From contig OX031066.1 in assembly GCA_943736015.1 (NCBI GenBank), positions 12,776,245 through 12,840,244 on the forward strand: a stretch of 64,000 nucleotides of DNA, given 5' to 3'. The notes under the pieces were generated by a model. It did no database searches and was not told where the DNA came from. It saw only the letters and a list, made by a program, of their open reading frames with translations. This DNA comes from Tridacna crocea (Eukaryota; Mollusca; Bivalvia; Cardiida; Cardiidae). Of this stretch, positions 32,316-42,894 are shown piece after piece (the stretch's first letter is position 1; each line of letters opens with the position of its first letter). The position numbers and the translations under genes are program-made.

Positions 32316-32537
32316 CTTAAAACCAGATAGGTGCAAGAATGCTTCCAATACTTACAGCAAGAGGTGGGGGTGTCAAACTACTTTTTGGGTTGAGGAAAAA
32401 CTGACCCATCATCAGTCCTATAAAAGGATAGTCTGTGCAAGAACTCAAACCTGCAGCCTAAAATATAAGAGTGAGCCAAAAACAGTAAACTACTAGGAAC
32501 ACAGAGCAAAATCACACACTTAGGTTACATATTAGTG

Positions 32538-32676
32538 TTTACTCTTTACCAAACAACAAAGTTTCAGACTTGTCCAAATTTGAAAGCATTTGCAGACGAC
32601 AAAATAAAAGTAAATCAAAAAATTGAAATTTGTTTTGGGAAGGGTAGAAAAGATTGTGGGAAAAGGAGAAAATGCT
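32538..32676 (-). mobile_element. PTM half copy ending in the palindrome
   Basis: Right half from TTTACTCTTTACCAAACAAC to GGAGAAAATGCT, then unrelated DNA. This is the same break region as 26844-26980. Confidence 0.85.
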
Positions 32677-33236
32677 TTTTAGATTGAAATTTAAGGAAAA
32701 AAAGTAAGAAATTCAAAGTCTCTGTATCTCTTTTATCCTTAAACCTATGGTAAGTTCCCTCTAAAATCCTCCAACAGTGGTAACAGACGAGTTTTATGGA
32801 GATATAATCATCGCCAAAACAGTGCTGTGACAATCAAAATATTTTCTTGGATGTGTCTTCTGAAGGCTAAGTCAAATACCTTCCGGGTCATCAAATTAGC
32901 CATGTTTGTTCAAATTATTACTTTCCGCCATTTCTCCTCAATGACACAGGTTGTCCTTAGAAGACAAAAGCTAATTGTATCAATCGCCAAAAGCCTGCCG
33001 ATTAATTGTAGCACTACATGCGACAGTCCAATTCTTTTATTGTGTCATTCAGGGAGAATTTAATTACAACAAAGACTGAAGCATCTGGATCTGAGTGGGA
33101 GCGTCTTTTCTGTCTATCGTGTGTCAATTTGCTAACATTTAAACTTGATTTAGAATAGGACTTTTACTAATATTACAACATCAGACAAACACTGAAAAGT
33201 TTTCCTCATTGAAAACGTTTTCATGGATCTGTGTTG
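32677..33236. other. Unassigned stretch
   Basis: Nothing recognised. The 78-codon frame at 32827-33063 lacks a recognisable domain. Confidence 0.5.
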
Positions 33237-33468
33237 ATCAACTCTTTACTACACAATCCTGACTTTTAACGACCCCGAGAAAGAAGCCTTTTGAAAACAT
33301 TGTTGGAAAAGGAGAAAATGCTGGTAAACAGCATTTTGACCCCATTTCCCACAATGTTTTCTACCCTTTCCAAATCAATTTTCCATTTTCTAATCACATT
33401 TATTTTGTCGTATGCAAATGCTTTCAATTTCCACAAGTCCAAAATTTTGTCATTTGGTAAAGAGTTAA
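33237..33468 (+). mobile_element. PTM type A
   Basis: Left TTAA decayed (TCAACTCTTTACTACAC). Core has GTAAACAGC and TTTGACCCCATTTCCC. Right end CATTTGGTAAAGAGTTAA. Confidence 0.88.
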
Positions 33469-33684
33469 CTATTCAGAGCAAAGTGACAGATGGAAAATCT
33501 GTCCAAAATGATAAGTTTCTCTTCTTCATTTGTCACTTTGATATCTTGAATATCCAAGTGATTTGATCAGTAAGCAAAATTATGTTCTCTTCCTTTCCAA
33601 AACATTTCAGGTTCCAAGCAAAACATTCAGTACTATGGAAGGGAATGATTAATTCAACCAGACCATTGATCATTTTCCAAAGTT

Positions 33685-33865
33685 TTAACTCATTACCAAA
33701 CCACAAAATTTTAGGTTTGTCCAAATTGAAAGCATTTGCAGACGACAAAATGAAAGTGACTGAAAATTTGTAAATTGTTCTATGAAGGGTAGAAAACATT
33801 GTGAGAAAAGGAGAAAATGCTGGTAACCAGCATTTTCTCCTTTTCTTACAATGTTTTCTATAGGC
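33685..33865 (-). mobile_element. PTM type A, left arm lost
   Basis: Core reads GGTAACC although the copy is in minus orientation. It stops after TTTTCTATAGG where the next TTAA begins. Confidence 0.85.
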
Positions 33866-33930
33866 TTAACCCTTTACCACATAATCCTGACTTTTGACGA
33901 CGTTGAGAAAGAATAATTTTGAAAAGGAAA
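33866..33930 (+). mobile_element. PTM left end, cut by P1
   Basis: TTAACCCTTTACCACATAAT through GAGAAAGAATAATTTTG, then the P1 fragment begins at once. Confidence 0.8.
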
Positions 33931-34018
33931 TACCCACAACATAGAGTTTGGATGAGAAATGATAGATTTTAGAATACCATCAATCCAATCCCTCTTATCT
34001 TAAGTTCTGAGTATGGAT
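33931..34018 (-). repeat. Fold-back P1, half copy
   Basis: TACCCACAACATAGAGTTTG, TTTTAGAATACCATCAATCC and CCCTCTTATC match the reverse complement of 6280-6350. Confidence 0.8.
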
Positions 34019-34593
34019 CATCAAATTAAGTTTGGGATATTTTTTTGCTGCAGACCACATTTGAAATCATTTTGGACAAGAGAAAAGGTGCATTTAACAA
34101 CTAATTGTTTCTTTTGGCACACAGTTTTTACACAGATATCTGTTTTCAATTTGTGTGATTTAATTTTGTTTCGCAAGGGCAGGAGTTTTAATTATGCTGA
34201 AGGCAGATAAAGATTAAATCAGCAGTGGTAAACTATCTTCTTTTTGAAGAGTTTCTGATTGTCAACAGTCACAGGGGAATGTCACATGACTATGTCAATT
34301 ATCCAATCATTGTTTAGGGGACTAATTGTCGTCTTCAGTGAAATGTCCTGTGTGGCACTTTCACTGTTGTAAAATTGATTTCATTGTTGTTTCTGTGGGA
34401 AATGAAAATAGTTAACACATCTTCTGTTTTTCTGATGGTTTTTGAATCTTTCAATTTCTGTGCTAATGATCAGTAGATCACTGAACCTTAACATCATGAT
34501 TTAAGTTGAGAGTTGTCAAGACTGGTGGAAGGAATGGTAAATTTTCAGACTTTAGATTCCTAAATTTTCATAGTTTTTCCATATTTTGTTAGT
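34019..34593. other. Unassigned AT-rich stretch
   Basis: Nothing recognised. Confidence 0.5.
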
Positions 34594-34635
34594 TTAACTC
34601 TTTACCAAAAGACAAAATTTAAAGCATCTAAAACC
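34594..34635 (-). mobile_element. PTM right-end fragment
   Basis: TTAACTCTTTACCAAAAGAC then AAAATTTAAAGCATC, then unrelated. Confidence 0.65.
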
Positions 34636-34913
34636 CCGCATGCCCTTATATAACCAGAATAAGAGTAAATACTGGATCTTAGCCAAAGAATGCACTAGAA
34701 CAAATCTGTAATTAATCTTGCAGTAAACCAATCCCATTGGTCAATGTTTCTATAGCAGTCTTCAAAAGACTTGTGTCTTGAAATTAAATGTTCTCATTTG
34801 TTAATTGTTGGAAATATTCGGCAATTTTAATTAGTAAATGTTATCCAAGACTTTAAGACACTGTCTTGAAAGAATGATTTTCATTCTGTCTGTCATGCTC
34901 CCATTTCTGGTCT

Positions 34914-35369
34914 TTGAACCCTTAACCACACAATCCAAAGCTTTAAAGACCCTGTTGAAGAAGGCTTTTAAAAACTTTGTGGAAAAAGGAGAAAATACCT
35001 GTAACCAGCATTTTTTTTCCCTAGTTTTGCAATCTTTTTTACCCTTTAACCCTTTACCAAACAACAAAAGTTTGGACCGGTCCAAGTTGAAAGTACTTGC
35101 AGATGACAATCTAAACATAACTCAAAAATTGAAATTTGTCTTGGGAAGGGTAGAAAATACTGTGGGAAAAGGAGAAAATGCTGGTTACCAGCATTTTCTC
35201 CTTTTCCCACAATGTTTTCAAAAGGCTTCTGTTTCAGACTTGTAAAAACCAGGGATTCTTTGGTAAAGGGTTAAGTGACAGAATGGTCTTGACAATTTAC
35301 TTTCTGTATTGTCTGCAATCACTTTTAATTTGGACAAGTCTGAACTTTTATGTTTCTTTAAAGTGTTAA
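34914..35369 (+). mobile_element. PTM type A, split by a younger PTM
   Basis: Left part to TTTTTTACCCTTTAA at 35049. Right part resumes TTAAGTGACAGAATGG at 35271 and continues TGTATTGTCTGCAATCAC to AAAGTGTTAA. The join falls just beyond the core. Confidence 0.88.
35046..35274 (-). mobile_element. PTM type A nested inside a PTM
   Basis: Clean copy, perfect inner palindrome, TTAA on both sides, inside 34914-35369. Confidence 0.93.
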
Positions 35370-35389
35370 GTAATAGTAATTCTGTAGGA

Positions 35390-35560
35390 CCTTACTAAAG
35401 ATTATATTAAGACTTTCCCAAAACGAGTGCATTTGCAGGCAACAAAAGCAATACTTCTCAAATGATGGAATTTGTCTTGAAAGGGTAGAAATCATTGTTG
35501 GAAAAGAAGTAGAAGCAGCTTACCAGCATAATTTCTCCCATAATATTTTCAAAAGCCTTG
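35390..35560 (-). mobile_element. PTM, decayed
   Basis: GAGTGCATTTGCAGGCAAC and GGGTAGAAATCATTG identify it. Core disrupted by AGTAGAAGCAGC. Confidence 0.6.
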
Positions 35561-36269
35561 TCAACATTTACCAGAATCTGTCAGTTTTTCACTTTGTCAA
35601 TACATGGAGTTCTTTCAGATGTTTAGGTTACCCTTCTGATATTTTGGAAAACAATGGCTGAAGCTCAATTAGCCAATACTTTTCTATAAGGCATTTTATG
35701 CAACCAGAGGAGCAATGGAGGGTTATTTTGGCTCCCTTGGTGCCTCTTTACTGATTTTCAAAGTCATCCACAGATTGTAAGGTTTATGTCTTGAAAAGGG
35801 ATAGGGAAGCATCTGGTGCTAGAAAATGGGGCACATAGCCCAGCAATGTTATCACAGATATCTTATTTCATTTCATATCTTACTTCACTGGTTCTGTAAC
35901 ACCTTTACAAGAGTGATGAAATCGTACTCAAGTTTTCATGAACCCTTTTGCCATTGAGTATTTGAATGGCTTTATTTCATCAACATAAAATAACTTGAAG
36001 GAATTTATTCAACAGTTTACTTTTGAGTTTGTTTTTTTTTCACCATAACTGTATTTGTACCATGAGTTGAATGTTTTTATCTGCACTACTTTTATAATAA
36101 TTTTTACATTCTGCAGAATTAGGTACATGTATATCATGGAAATGAGGGAATTTGTAAAAAAAGAAACTATAACTTATGTTAAATTTGGGATATGTCATCA
36201 CTTTAGTTTACACCCCACATCAAATGTCCATTTGCCAGATAAGCAGTGAAAAGACATCATATTTTTTCA
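35561..36269. other. Unassigned AT-rich stretch
   Basis: Nothing recognised over about 700 bp. Confidence 0.5.
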
Positions 36270-36467
36270 GCCCAACTTTAAACCACCTTGAGAAAGAAAC
36301 TTTTTGAATGCTACTTATTGCATTAAGTAACCTGGATTTTCTCCTTTTCCCACAATTTCCTTTGCAGTTCCCACACAATTTCAAATTTTCAGTTGGGTTT
36401 TTTTTTTGTTGTCTACAAATCCTTTCAATTGGGTAAGCCTAAAATTGTGCTGTTTGGTAAAGAGTGA
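36270..36467 (+). mobile_element. PTM type A, left terminus decayed
   Basis: CACCTTGAGAAAGAAAC, one core half (TTTTCTCCTTTTCCCACAAT), right arm GTTGTCTACAAATCC, end GTTTGGTAAAGAGTGAA. Confidence 0.75.
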
Positions 36468-36616
36468 AGTCATCTGCTGCAGTTGGGTCTAGGTGCATCT
36501 GATTTGAGGTGTACAGTTAAAAATCTTGGTGCTGTTCCAAAGAAGAATTTCTCCCTTTGAATTAGCTGATGCTGGACCTTTTAACTTTTTGATTCACATA
36601 CCCCTTACTTCATCCA

Positions 36617-36852
36617 TTAACTCCTTACCAAACTACAAAATTTTTAAACTGGTCCAAATTGATATCACTTGCAGACGAAAAAATTAATGTGGCTCATATT
36701 AAAATGACATTTGTTCTTGGAAGGCTGGAAAAACCTTGTGGGAAAAGGAGAAAATGCTGGTAACCAGCATTTTCTCCTTTTCCCACAATATTGTTTTCAT
36801 ACAGTTCTTTCTCAAAGCCATGAAAATCTGGGATTGTTAGGTAAAGGGTTAA
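36617..36852 (-). mobile_element. PTM type A, full length
   Basis: Core GGTAACC in minus orientation (exception). A short duplication, CAATATTGTTTTC, in the outer stem. Shares TTAA with the next copy. Confidence 0.9.
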
Positions 36853-37044
36853 GTAACTTGGTACTTGTAAACGACAAAATTTGAGACACCACTATTTATT
36901 GCATTATTGCAGAGAACAACCTAAAATACATCTCAAATAATGGAGTTTACTTTGCAATGGTAGAAAACATTGTAGCTAACAACATTTTCATAAAATAACT
37001 CTGGAAGCTGTCTTCATCATGGGATCAATTTGGTGAAAGGTTAA
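36849..37044 (-). mobile_element. PTM, diverged, second of three chained
   Basis: Joined by TTAA on both sides. Core largely lost (GTAGCTAACAACATTTTC). Confidence 0.7.
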
Positions 37045-37235
37045 GTCTAAAAAATAATAGACTTGGTGAATTTTAGACTTGGTCAAAACTAAAGTATATG
37101 CAGGTTCATAAATGTTACTCATAGAATAGAAAACACCATAGAAAAAGGAGAAAATGCAGGTAACACCATTTTTTTTCTCCAGAAACCTTCTTTTAAGGGT
37201 CACCAAAAGTCGGGACTGTGCAGTAAAGGGATAAA
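37041..37235 (-). mobile_element. PTM, diverged, third of three chained
   Basis: Core GCAGGTAACACC. Left end GTCGGGACTGTGCAGTAAAG. Confidence 0.7.
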
Positions 37236-37420
37236 TCGGCACATGGCCTTTGACTCAAATCTGCCACGGACATAATTTAAGAAACATTCTTTCATCATTA
37301 AATCTCTGCTAATGACCCAAATTTACAGACCGGTTTTCTTCATCAGAGCCATCTTTAATTATGTTCGGAGTTTGTTTCTTTTGAATTTATTGTTTCTAAT
37401 GGCAGCCGGACTGACAGTCC

Positions 37421-37516
37421 TAATTAAAAACACTTGAGAGGACAGATACTCTGCTCTCTTCCACATTTTGAATCTTTGCCCAGTTTTACTGATCATTTCA
37501 TGAGTATCACATGTTG
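37421..37516 (+). repeat. Direct duplication, copy 1
   Basis: TAATTAAAAACACTTGAGAG ... ACTCTGCTCTCTTCC ... TTTTACTGATCATTTC, repeated at 38078-38176 with about 90% identity by eye. Confidence 0.9.
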
Positions 37517-37544
37517 TCAGGTCTCAAACATGATTATGCCCAGC

Positions 37545-37773
37545 TTAACTTTTTACCAAATGAAAAAATGTTAGACTAGTCCATTTTGAAAGCGTTTGCA
37601 GATGACAAAATAAATTCGATTCAAGACAGTAAATTTGTTTCGGGAATAGTAGAAAACATTGTGGGAGAAGAAGAAAATGCTGGTTACCAGCATTTTCTTC
37701 TTTTCCCACAATGATTTCAAAAGCTTTCTTCTTCAGGGTTGATAAAACTCAGGATTGTGTGGTAAAGGGTTAA
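37545..37773 (-). mobile_element. PTM type A, full length
   Basis: Inner stem GAAGAAAATGCTGG/CCAGCATTTTCTTC differs from consensus in both arms yet pairs. Lies between the two duplicated segments. Confidence 0.92.
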
Positions 37774-37811
37774 ACTTGCTACCGTATGAATGGGGATTTT
37801 TACGCGGAGCA

Positions 37812-37905
37812 CAAGTCATTCTCTGCTACATGGCAAATTTTATACTTGTCCATATTTAAATAATATACCAACCACAATTTAAATATTTTTGAAGTGATAG
37901 CTCTT
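37812..37905 (-). mobile_element. PTM remnant
   Basis: TGCTACATGGCAAATTTTAT then ACTTGTCCATATTT is a right-arm end. The rest is decayed. Confidence 0.45.
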
Positions 37906-38077
37906 GTTTAACATTAAGTGCTTTTTGACTCCGCCTTCAACAAGCATTTCAATGTAAGGTGCACAATAATTTTATACCATAATTTAATACAAATATTTTG
38001 TTCATTTTGTGCTCTAATGGTGGTAAATATGTCCTGAGGATGTTTCAGAATGAATCTGTTCAAAAGCTGGTATGTAT

Positions 38078-38176
38078 TAATTAAAAACACTTGAGAGGAC
38101 AGAATGATACTCTGCTCTCTTCCCCATTTTGAATCTTGCCCTGTTTTACTGATCATTTCCTGAGTAACACATGTGG
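38078..38176 (+). repeat. Direct duplication, copy 2
   Basis: Second copy of 37421-37516, with a 4-bp insertion (AATG) before ATACTCTGC. It ends where a PTM core fragment begins. Confidence 0.9.
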
Positions 38177-38215
38177 AAAACATTGCAGGAAAAGAAGAAA
38201 ATGCTGGTCAATAGC
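38172..38215 (-). mobile_element. PTM core fragment
   Basis: GGAAAACATTGCAGGAAAAG and AAATGCTGGTC only. Confidence 0.65.
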
Positions 38216-38454
38216 TGGTATACATGCGTAAAATTGTTCATTGACAAAGAAGTTATGTGTTTCTGGAGAACAGAAAGCATGGCAGACTGCAAAATATATC
38301 ACCTTGTGGGCTGCTGTCAGCTGATGTGCCATTAGCCAAACAGTGCCAAATGTCATTATCACTTTCCTCCATATCAAAATACTTACATGTACTGAACTAG
38401 TTCCCAGGAAACCAAATGACAGAATGCAAAATGAACATGTGACTGGGTTACATT

Positions 38455-38655
38455 TACCAGTGACCAAACAACAAATTTTTGTACAAGATTGATTTGAAAG
38501 CATTTGCAGATGACAAAGATAGCTTAAATAATGAGTTGTGACGGAAAAAGGTGAAGATGCTGATTAAAAGCATTTTTCTCATTTGCTTACAGTGTTTTTA
38601 AAGACTACTCCATCAGAAGCATCAAAACTCAAGACTGTTTGGTAAAATCTGAAGG
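38455..38655 (-). mobile_element. PTM, diverged
   Basis: CCAAACAACAAATTTTTG, GAAAGCATTTGCAGATGAC, core GATGCTGATTAAAAGCATTT, end GACTGTTTGGTAAAATC. Confidence 0.7.
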
Positions 38656-38762
38656 TTATTGATACTGTTTTGTCCGATACTATTTTCTGTTGCATTTTCT
38701 CCTTGGTGTCAGCTGTTCATTCTGCTTTCCATAATTTTCATTTATGAAAATTTTGAAAATAG

Positions 38763-38950
38763 TTGTCAGGTAATGGGAGAACGCTTTTGATAACATTGTT
38801 GGAAAGGGAGAAAATGCAGGAATCCTGCAATTTTTAATTTCTTCTGCCACAATATTTTACACTCTCTTAAAGACAAATTTAATAATTTTGATCACATTTA
38901 AATTATTCTTCAAATGCCTTCCAAACTTTGATTGGCTGGTGAAGAGTCAA
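38763..38950 (+). mobile_element. PTM, diverged
   Basis: CATTGTTGGAAAGGGAG, GCCACAATATTTTACAC, TCACATTTAAATTATTC. Terminus GGCTGGTGAAGAGTCAA. Confidence 0.65.
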
Positions 38951-39291
38951 ACTGAATATTGCATGTACTTTGGAAGATGTTGGATCCCGTCACCTTGGAG
39001 ATTTACAGGTTGTCATGTCAGGGAGCCAGCAGCAGCTGTGAAATGTCTTACAGTGCCATGGCAACTGGCCACAGAATGTTCGTCTTGGGTTTTCAAAATC
39101 ACACTGAAGTATTAAACACACCAAGCATATTGATATCTCACCTGGTGGTGCTTGGGGAAATGTTACAGTTTGTGCACCAATAGGAATATCCATCCATCGT
39201 ATCAGAGCTGCAGATAAAGGGAGATTATTTAGGGATTTAACTTGGTTACCTCTGGCCAGAAATTTACAGCAAAGAACTTTGAAAATGCCCA
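38951..39291. other. Non-repeat island with a possible small exon
   Basis: Higher GC than neighbours and no repeat recognised. On the minus strand, 39142-39207 is a 66-nt block preceded by CCCTTTATCTGCAG and followed by GTGAGA, which are splice-like. One frame gives a peptide with DGYSYWCTNC, another gives WMDIPIGAQTVTF. Exon status is only suggested. Confidence 0.15.
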
Positions 39292-39470
39292 TTGAACTCT
39301 TTACCACGCAATCCCGAGTTTTGACGACCCTGGGGAAGAAGTCCTTTGAAGTCCTTTGAAAACATTGTAGGAAAAGGAGAAAATGCTGGTAACCAGCATT
39401 TTCTCCTTTTCCCACAATGTTTTCTACCCTATCACATACAGAAATTGTCTGTTTAGCTACATTCAAAACA
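39292..39470 (+). mobile_element. PTM type A, right arm truncated
   Basis: Left arm contains an 11-bp tandem duplication (GAAGTCCTTTG twice). Perfect inner core. Stops soon after TTTTCTACCCTATCACATAC. Confidence 0.85.
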
Positions 39471-39516
39471 CCTAACTCTCTCCATACTGTTGACTACACC
39501 AGATGTTTTTTTGGAC

Positions 39517-39594
39517 AATGTAGATCAAATTTAGACTGCACAGAATGTGTATGTGTGCAGAATGTGCAGTCTGATCTCTGATCTACACTGCCCA
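39517..39594. repeat. S repeat, complete fold-back
   Basis: ACAATGTAGATCAAATTTAG then ACTGCAC, a spacer, then GTGCAGTCTGATCTCTGATC then TACACTG. Confidence 0.75.
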
Positions 39595-40528
39595 CTACTT
39601 TATTTAAGACTGATGCCAATCTGTCTCTTCACCTATATATAAACAATATTTATAGCCAATGAAAAAGTTTAAATCATGTACCTGGGAGTGAAAGAGTCAA
39701 GAGGCTATGAAGCTCTTTAATTCAAGGAACTTGTACAACATGATTTTTTTTTTGTCCTCACTTTGTTCTCTCTTCGTTACTGATACTTTGCTGGCTGTTG
39801 CTTTACTGAAATCAGCGATGAATCAATTTTGAAGTATGGTGCAATGTCAAGAAACTGAATATTCCTTTGTAAGGCATAACCACTTGTAGATATATGTGGC
39901 AAGCAGTGTACTGGTTCTTGTTACTTATGAGCACTTCCTCTGTCTGCAACATTGTTTTCCATTATTATTTAACAATGATATCCTATAGGTTTCCTTATTA
40001 TTTTTTCAGAATATTATTTGCAGTCATTTGGAAATGTTCTTAAGTAATTAGTTATATAAAGTGTAAAGAAATACAGCAAAAAAGAAAAAGACCCTGCAAA
40101 TAAGGTAATCAGTTAATAGCTTTTCAAGTGCTTAAGAGTGGTGTCATGGTGCCATTCATGTCAGCCAAGTTGCCCCATTTACTGTTCTTAATTGAAGGGT
40201 GTAGGGACTGAAACCTGTTTTTTTTGCAGTACTATTTCACCATTTCCCAACTCTATGTGACAAGAAGGTAAATAAGTAGGCATTCTAAGTGGTGTATTTT
40301 CCGGGGTAACACCAAGTTGATAAGCACTTACTTAGGTAAAGAAACAAGCGAATAAGTACCAAATAAATTTCATCAAAATAGAGTCTAGTCCCACAACCAG
40401 CTATTACAGTATCTATGTTTAGGTTTTTTCGTATAGGCTTATTGTGCATTTTCTTCTCTGTAAAATGGTAGGGAAGGTATGATGAACAAATAAATATCAG
40501 TGTATCACTTTAAGGAAAAAATAGCTCA
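39595..40528. other. Unassigned AT-rich stretch
   Basis: Nothing recognised over about 930 bp. Confidence 0.5.
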
Positions 40529-40716
40529 TTAACTCTTGACAAAATATTAAATTTGTTGAATGCTGCTTGACTGATGACACTTGTTTTTGATATGGTAGAA
40601 AACATTCATAGAAAAAGAAAATTTTGGTTTCCAATGTTGTCTTCATTTTCCTCAATGTTTCAAAAGGCCTCTTTTTGTTTAATCATAGACACATGGGTTC
40701 TTTCAGTACAGGTTTG
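40529..40716 (-). mobile_element. PTM, diverged, first of three chained
   Basis: TTAACTCTTGACAAAATATT start, GGTAGAAAACATTC, core mostly lost. Ends TTGA, shared with the next copy. Confidence 0.6.
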
Positions 40717-40898
40717 ACTCTTTACCAGGTGACAAAACTATGGACTGGTCCAAATTAATAGCATCAGCAGACAACAAAGGTTAGAAAACATTAAAGGAGA
40801 AAATGCTGGTAACCAGCATCTTCTCCTTTTCCAACACTGATTTGAAAAGCCTTCCTACCCAGGGTCATTAAAACTTGTGATTGAGTGGTTAAGCTTAA
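40713..40898 (-). mobile_element. PTM type A with deletion, second of three chained
   Basis: Right arm shortened before GGTTAGAAAACATTAAAGG. Core GGTAACC in minus orientation. Ends GAGTGGTTAAGCTTAA. Confidence 0.75.
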
Positions 40899-41101
40899 AA
40901 TGTGTTCCAAACAATCCTAAGTTTTTACAAACCTAAGGTCAAAATATTTTGAGAACAAGAAAATGCTGTTTACCAACATTTTCTCCTTTTACAGCAATAT
41001 GTTGTAGCCAAGATTGTTTTCCATTATTTTAAACACATTGAATTCGCCATCTGCAAATCACTTCTCACAATAGTCAAAAATATTTTATAGCAAAGGGTTA
41101 A
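40895..41101 (+). mobile_element. PTM, diverged, third of three chained
   Basis: Left arm CCAAACAATCCTAAGTTTTT. Core GCTGTTTACCAACATTTTC. End ATAGCAAAGGGTTAA. Confidence 0.7.
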
Positions 41102-41236
41102 AAGTCTGTCATTGTTATCTGGCAAGAAGTTAGAGGAAGTTGATGATCTTTCCAGGATCTTTCCAATGAGAAATTAGGATCCATTTTAGTTGACCCCTGA
41201 AGGTCGTCTGTCTTGTCCACATGTGCTTACAGCTGT

Positions 41237-41428
41237 TCATCCTTCACCAAGTGATCCAGTGACTTATCAGCCTAGGGGAGGAAGGCCTTTGGAAACATTT
41301 TTCTTGGTAGCAGCAACTCCTTTTCCCAAAATGTTTGCTACCTTTTTTATCATTTAAGCAAATTTTAATTTGTTGCCTTGAATACTTTCAGTATGGACAA
41401 GTCAAGTATTTTGTCATGGTAAAAAGAT
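41237..41428 (+). mobile_element. PTM, decayed
   Basis: CACCAAGTGATCCAGTGAC, AGGAAGGCCTTTGGAAACAT, CTTTTCCCAAAATGTTTGC, ATGGACAAGTCAAGTATTTT. Confidence 0.6.
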
Positions 41429-42033
41429 GCTTATAGTTGGAGAATCAGTGTGTAGTTTGATTTACCAGAACACAAGACAGCTGGCTCCTTCCCATATTTC
41501 ACAGATATATACAAACACCATTCTGTTATTGATGTCTTCCTGACAAGAAATTACCTTGATCTATCAAAGGTTACTTCCAGGTTCTCATCTTGCCCTACCA
41601 AAGTCATGTGACCAAACCATGTGACCATCCAAATTTGGTCATGTGATCAAGACTTCCTGTGAGTGTGGAATAAGTGTCTATCTACTAGATAAGAATATGA
41701 TAAGGCAGAGGGATCATGGTCATTAGTTGGTAAGCTATAAACCCACTCAGCAGTCGTCTGTGAAATGCTTGGAAAAATGTCAGTACCTGTCAGGGGGGAA
41801 AGAAAACATAAGTTATTGGTCAAACTGAATGCTTATACAGAAGGGAAAAATGTTCATTATATATTTTAGGTTCATGGGCAATTGCCCCTGTCTATCTTTC
41901 TGCATGCATTCTAGCCCAAAAAGCCATTTTTTTTTTTGTCAAAGCCTGATGCCTCATATGCATAATGAGTGGGGCTTTAGGAAACAAGGGTTTAATGCAA
42001 CTTTATATTGCTTATACCATAGAATAGGCCATT
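41429..42033. other. Unassigned stretch
   Basis: Nothing recognised. Confidence 0.5.
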
Positions 42034-42257
42034 TTAACTCATTACCAAACGGCATTATTTTAGGCTTGTCCAAATCAAAAGTATTTGTAGACAAAATAAA
42101 AGTGACAGAAAATTTGAAATCTGTTTTTTGAAGTGTAGAAAACATTGTGGGAAACCACAACCCCCGGTTACCAGCATTTTCTCCTCTTCCCACAATGTTT
42201 TGTAAAGGCTTCTTTCTTACAGGTGTCAAAAGTAGGGATTGTGTGGTAATGGGTTAA
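42034..42257 (-). mobile_element. PTM type A, core centre altered
   Basis: First core half replaced after GTGGGAAA by CCACAACCCCC; second half intact from GGTTACCAGC. Ends otherwise clean. Confidence 0.9.
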
Positions 42258-42345
42258 CAAGTATCCATTTTACCTAAACTTCAGCTGCATTTTGGAGTAA
42301 AATGATCCTTTGACATGTAGAAAATTTATTACAAAAAGGCTTGAG

Positions 42346-42380
42346 CCATGTCAGCCTGCACACTGCGCAGGCTGACATGG
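42346..42380. repeat. Small palindrome CCATGTCAGCCTGC
   Basis: 14-bp arms exact, 7-base loop. Its AGCCTGC...GCAGGCT content recalls the hairpin modules of the 770-1050 repeat. Confidence 0.6.
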
Positions 42381-42659
42381 GTCGATATAAATACCAGTGA
42401 AAAATAAGCACTTCTCTAGATTGTTGTGTGAATCCCTTTTGCCAAAGTATTCAATTTAGTCCTGAAAATTAAAATAGTTTGATTCTTGACAATTCAATTA
42501 AATTCAGAATATTTTAAGAGGCTCTGATCCTTGAGACAAGAAATATTTGAGGATTACAAGCTTGATATATTTAATATGTGACAATGTGTCTTCCGACAGT
42601 AGGGAAAGACTTGACCAGTCAGACTTAATTTAAATCTTTTTCTCTGTATTGTCGAACAA

Positions 42660-42894
42660 TTAACCCTTTACCAAACAAGAAAAACTTAGTCTGGTCCGAA
42701 TTGAAAGCACTTGCAGATGACAAAATAAATGTAACTCAAAAATTGAAATTTGTTGCCAGCAGGGAAGATAATATTGTGAGAAAAGGAGAAAATGCTGGTT
42801 ACCAGCATTTTCTCCTTTTCTCACAATGTTTTCAAAAGGCTTATATCTTAGGGTCGTAAAATCCAGGGATTGTTTGGTAAAGGCAGATGCACTA
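42660..42894 (-). mobile_element. PTM type A
   Basis: Outer stem GTGAGAAAAGG pairs exactly with CCTTTTCTCAC, a matched change in both arms. Final TTAA lost (TGGTAAAGGCAGA). Confidence 0.9.

Noticed and set aside
38990-39466. 158-codon minus-strand open frame as a protein
   Set aside because: Its first third is PTM sequence (VENIVGKGENAGYQHFLL). Only the small splice-like block at 39142-39207 was kept, at low confidence.
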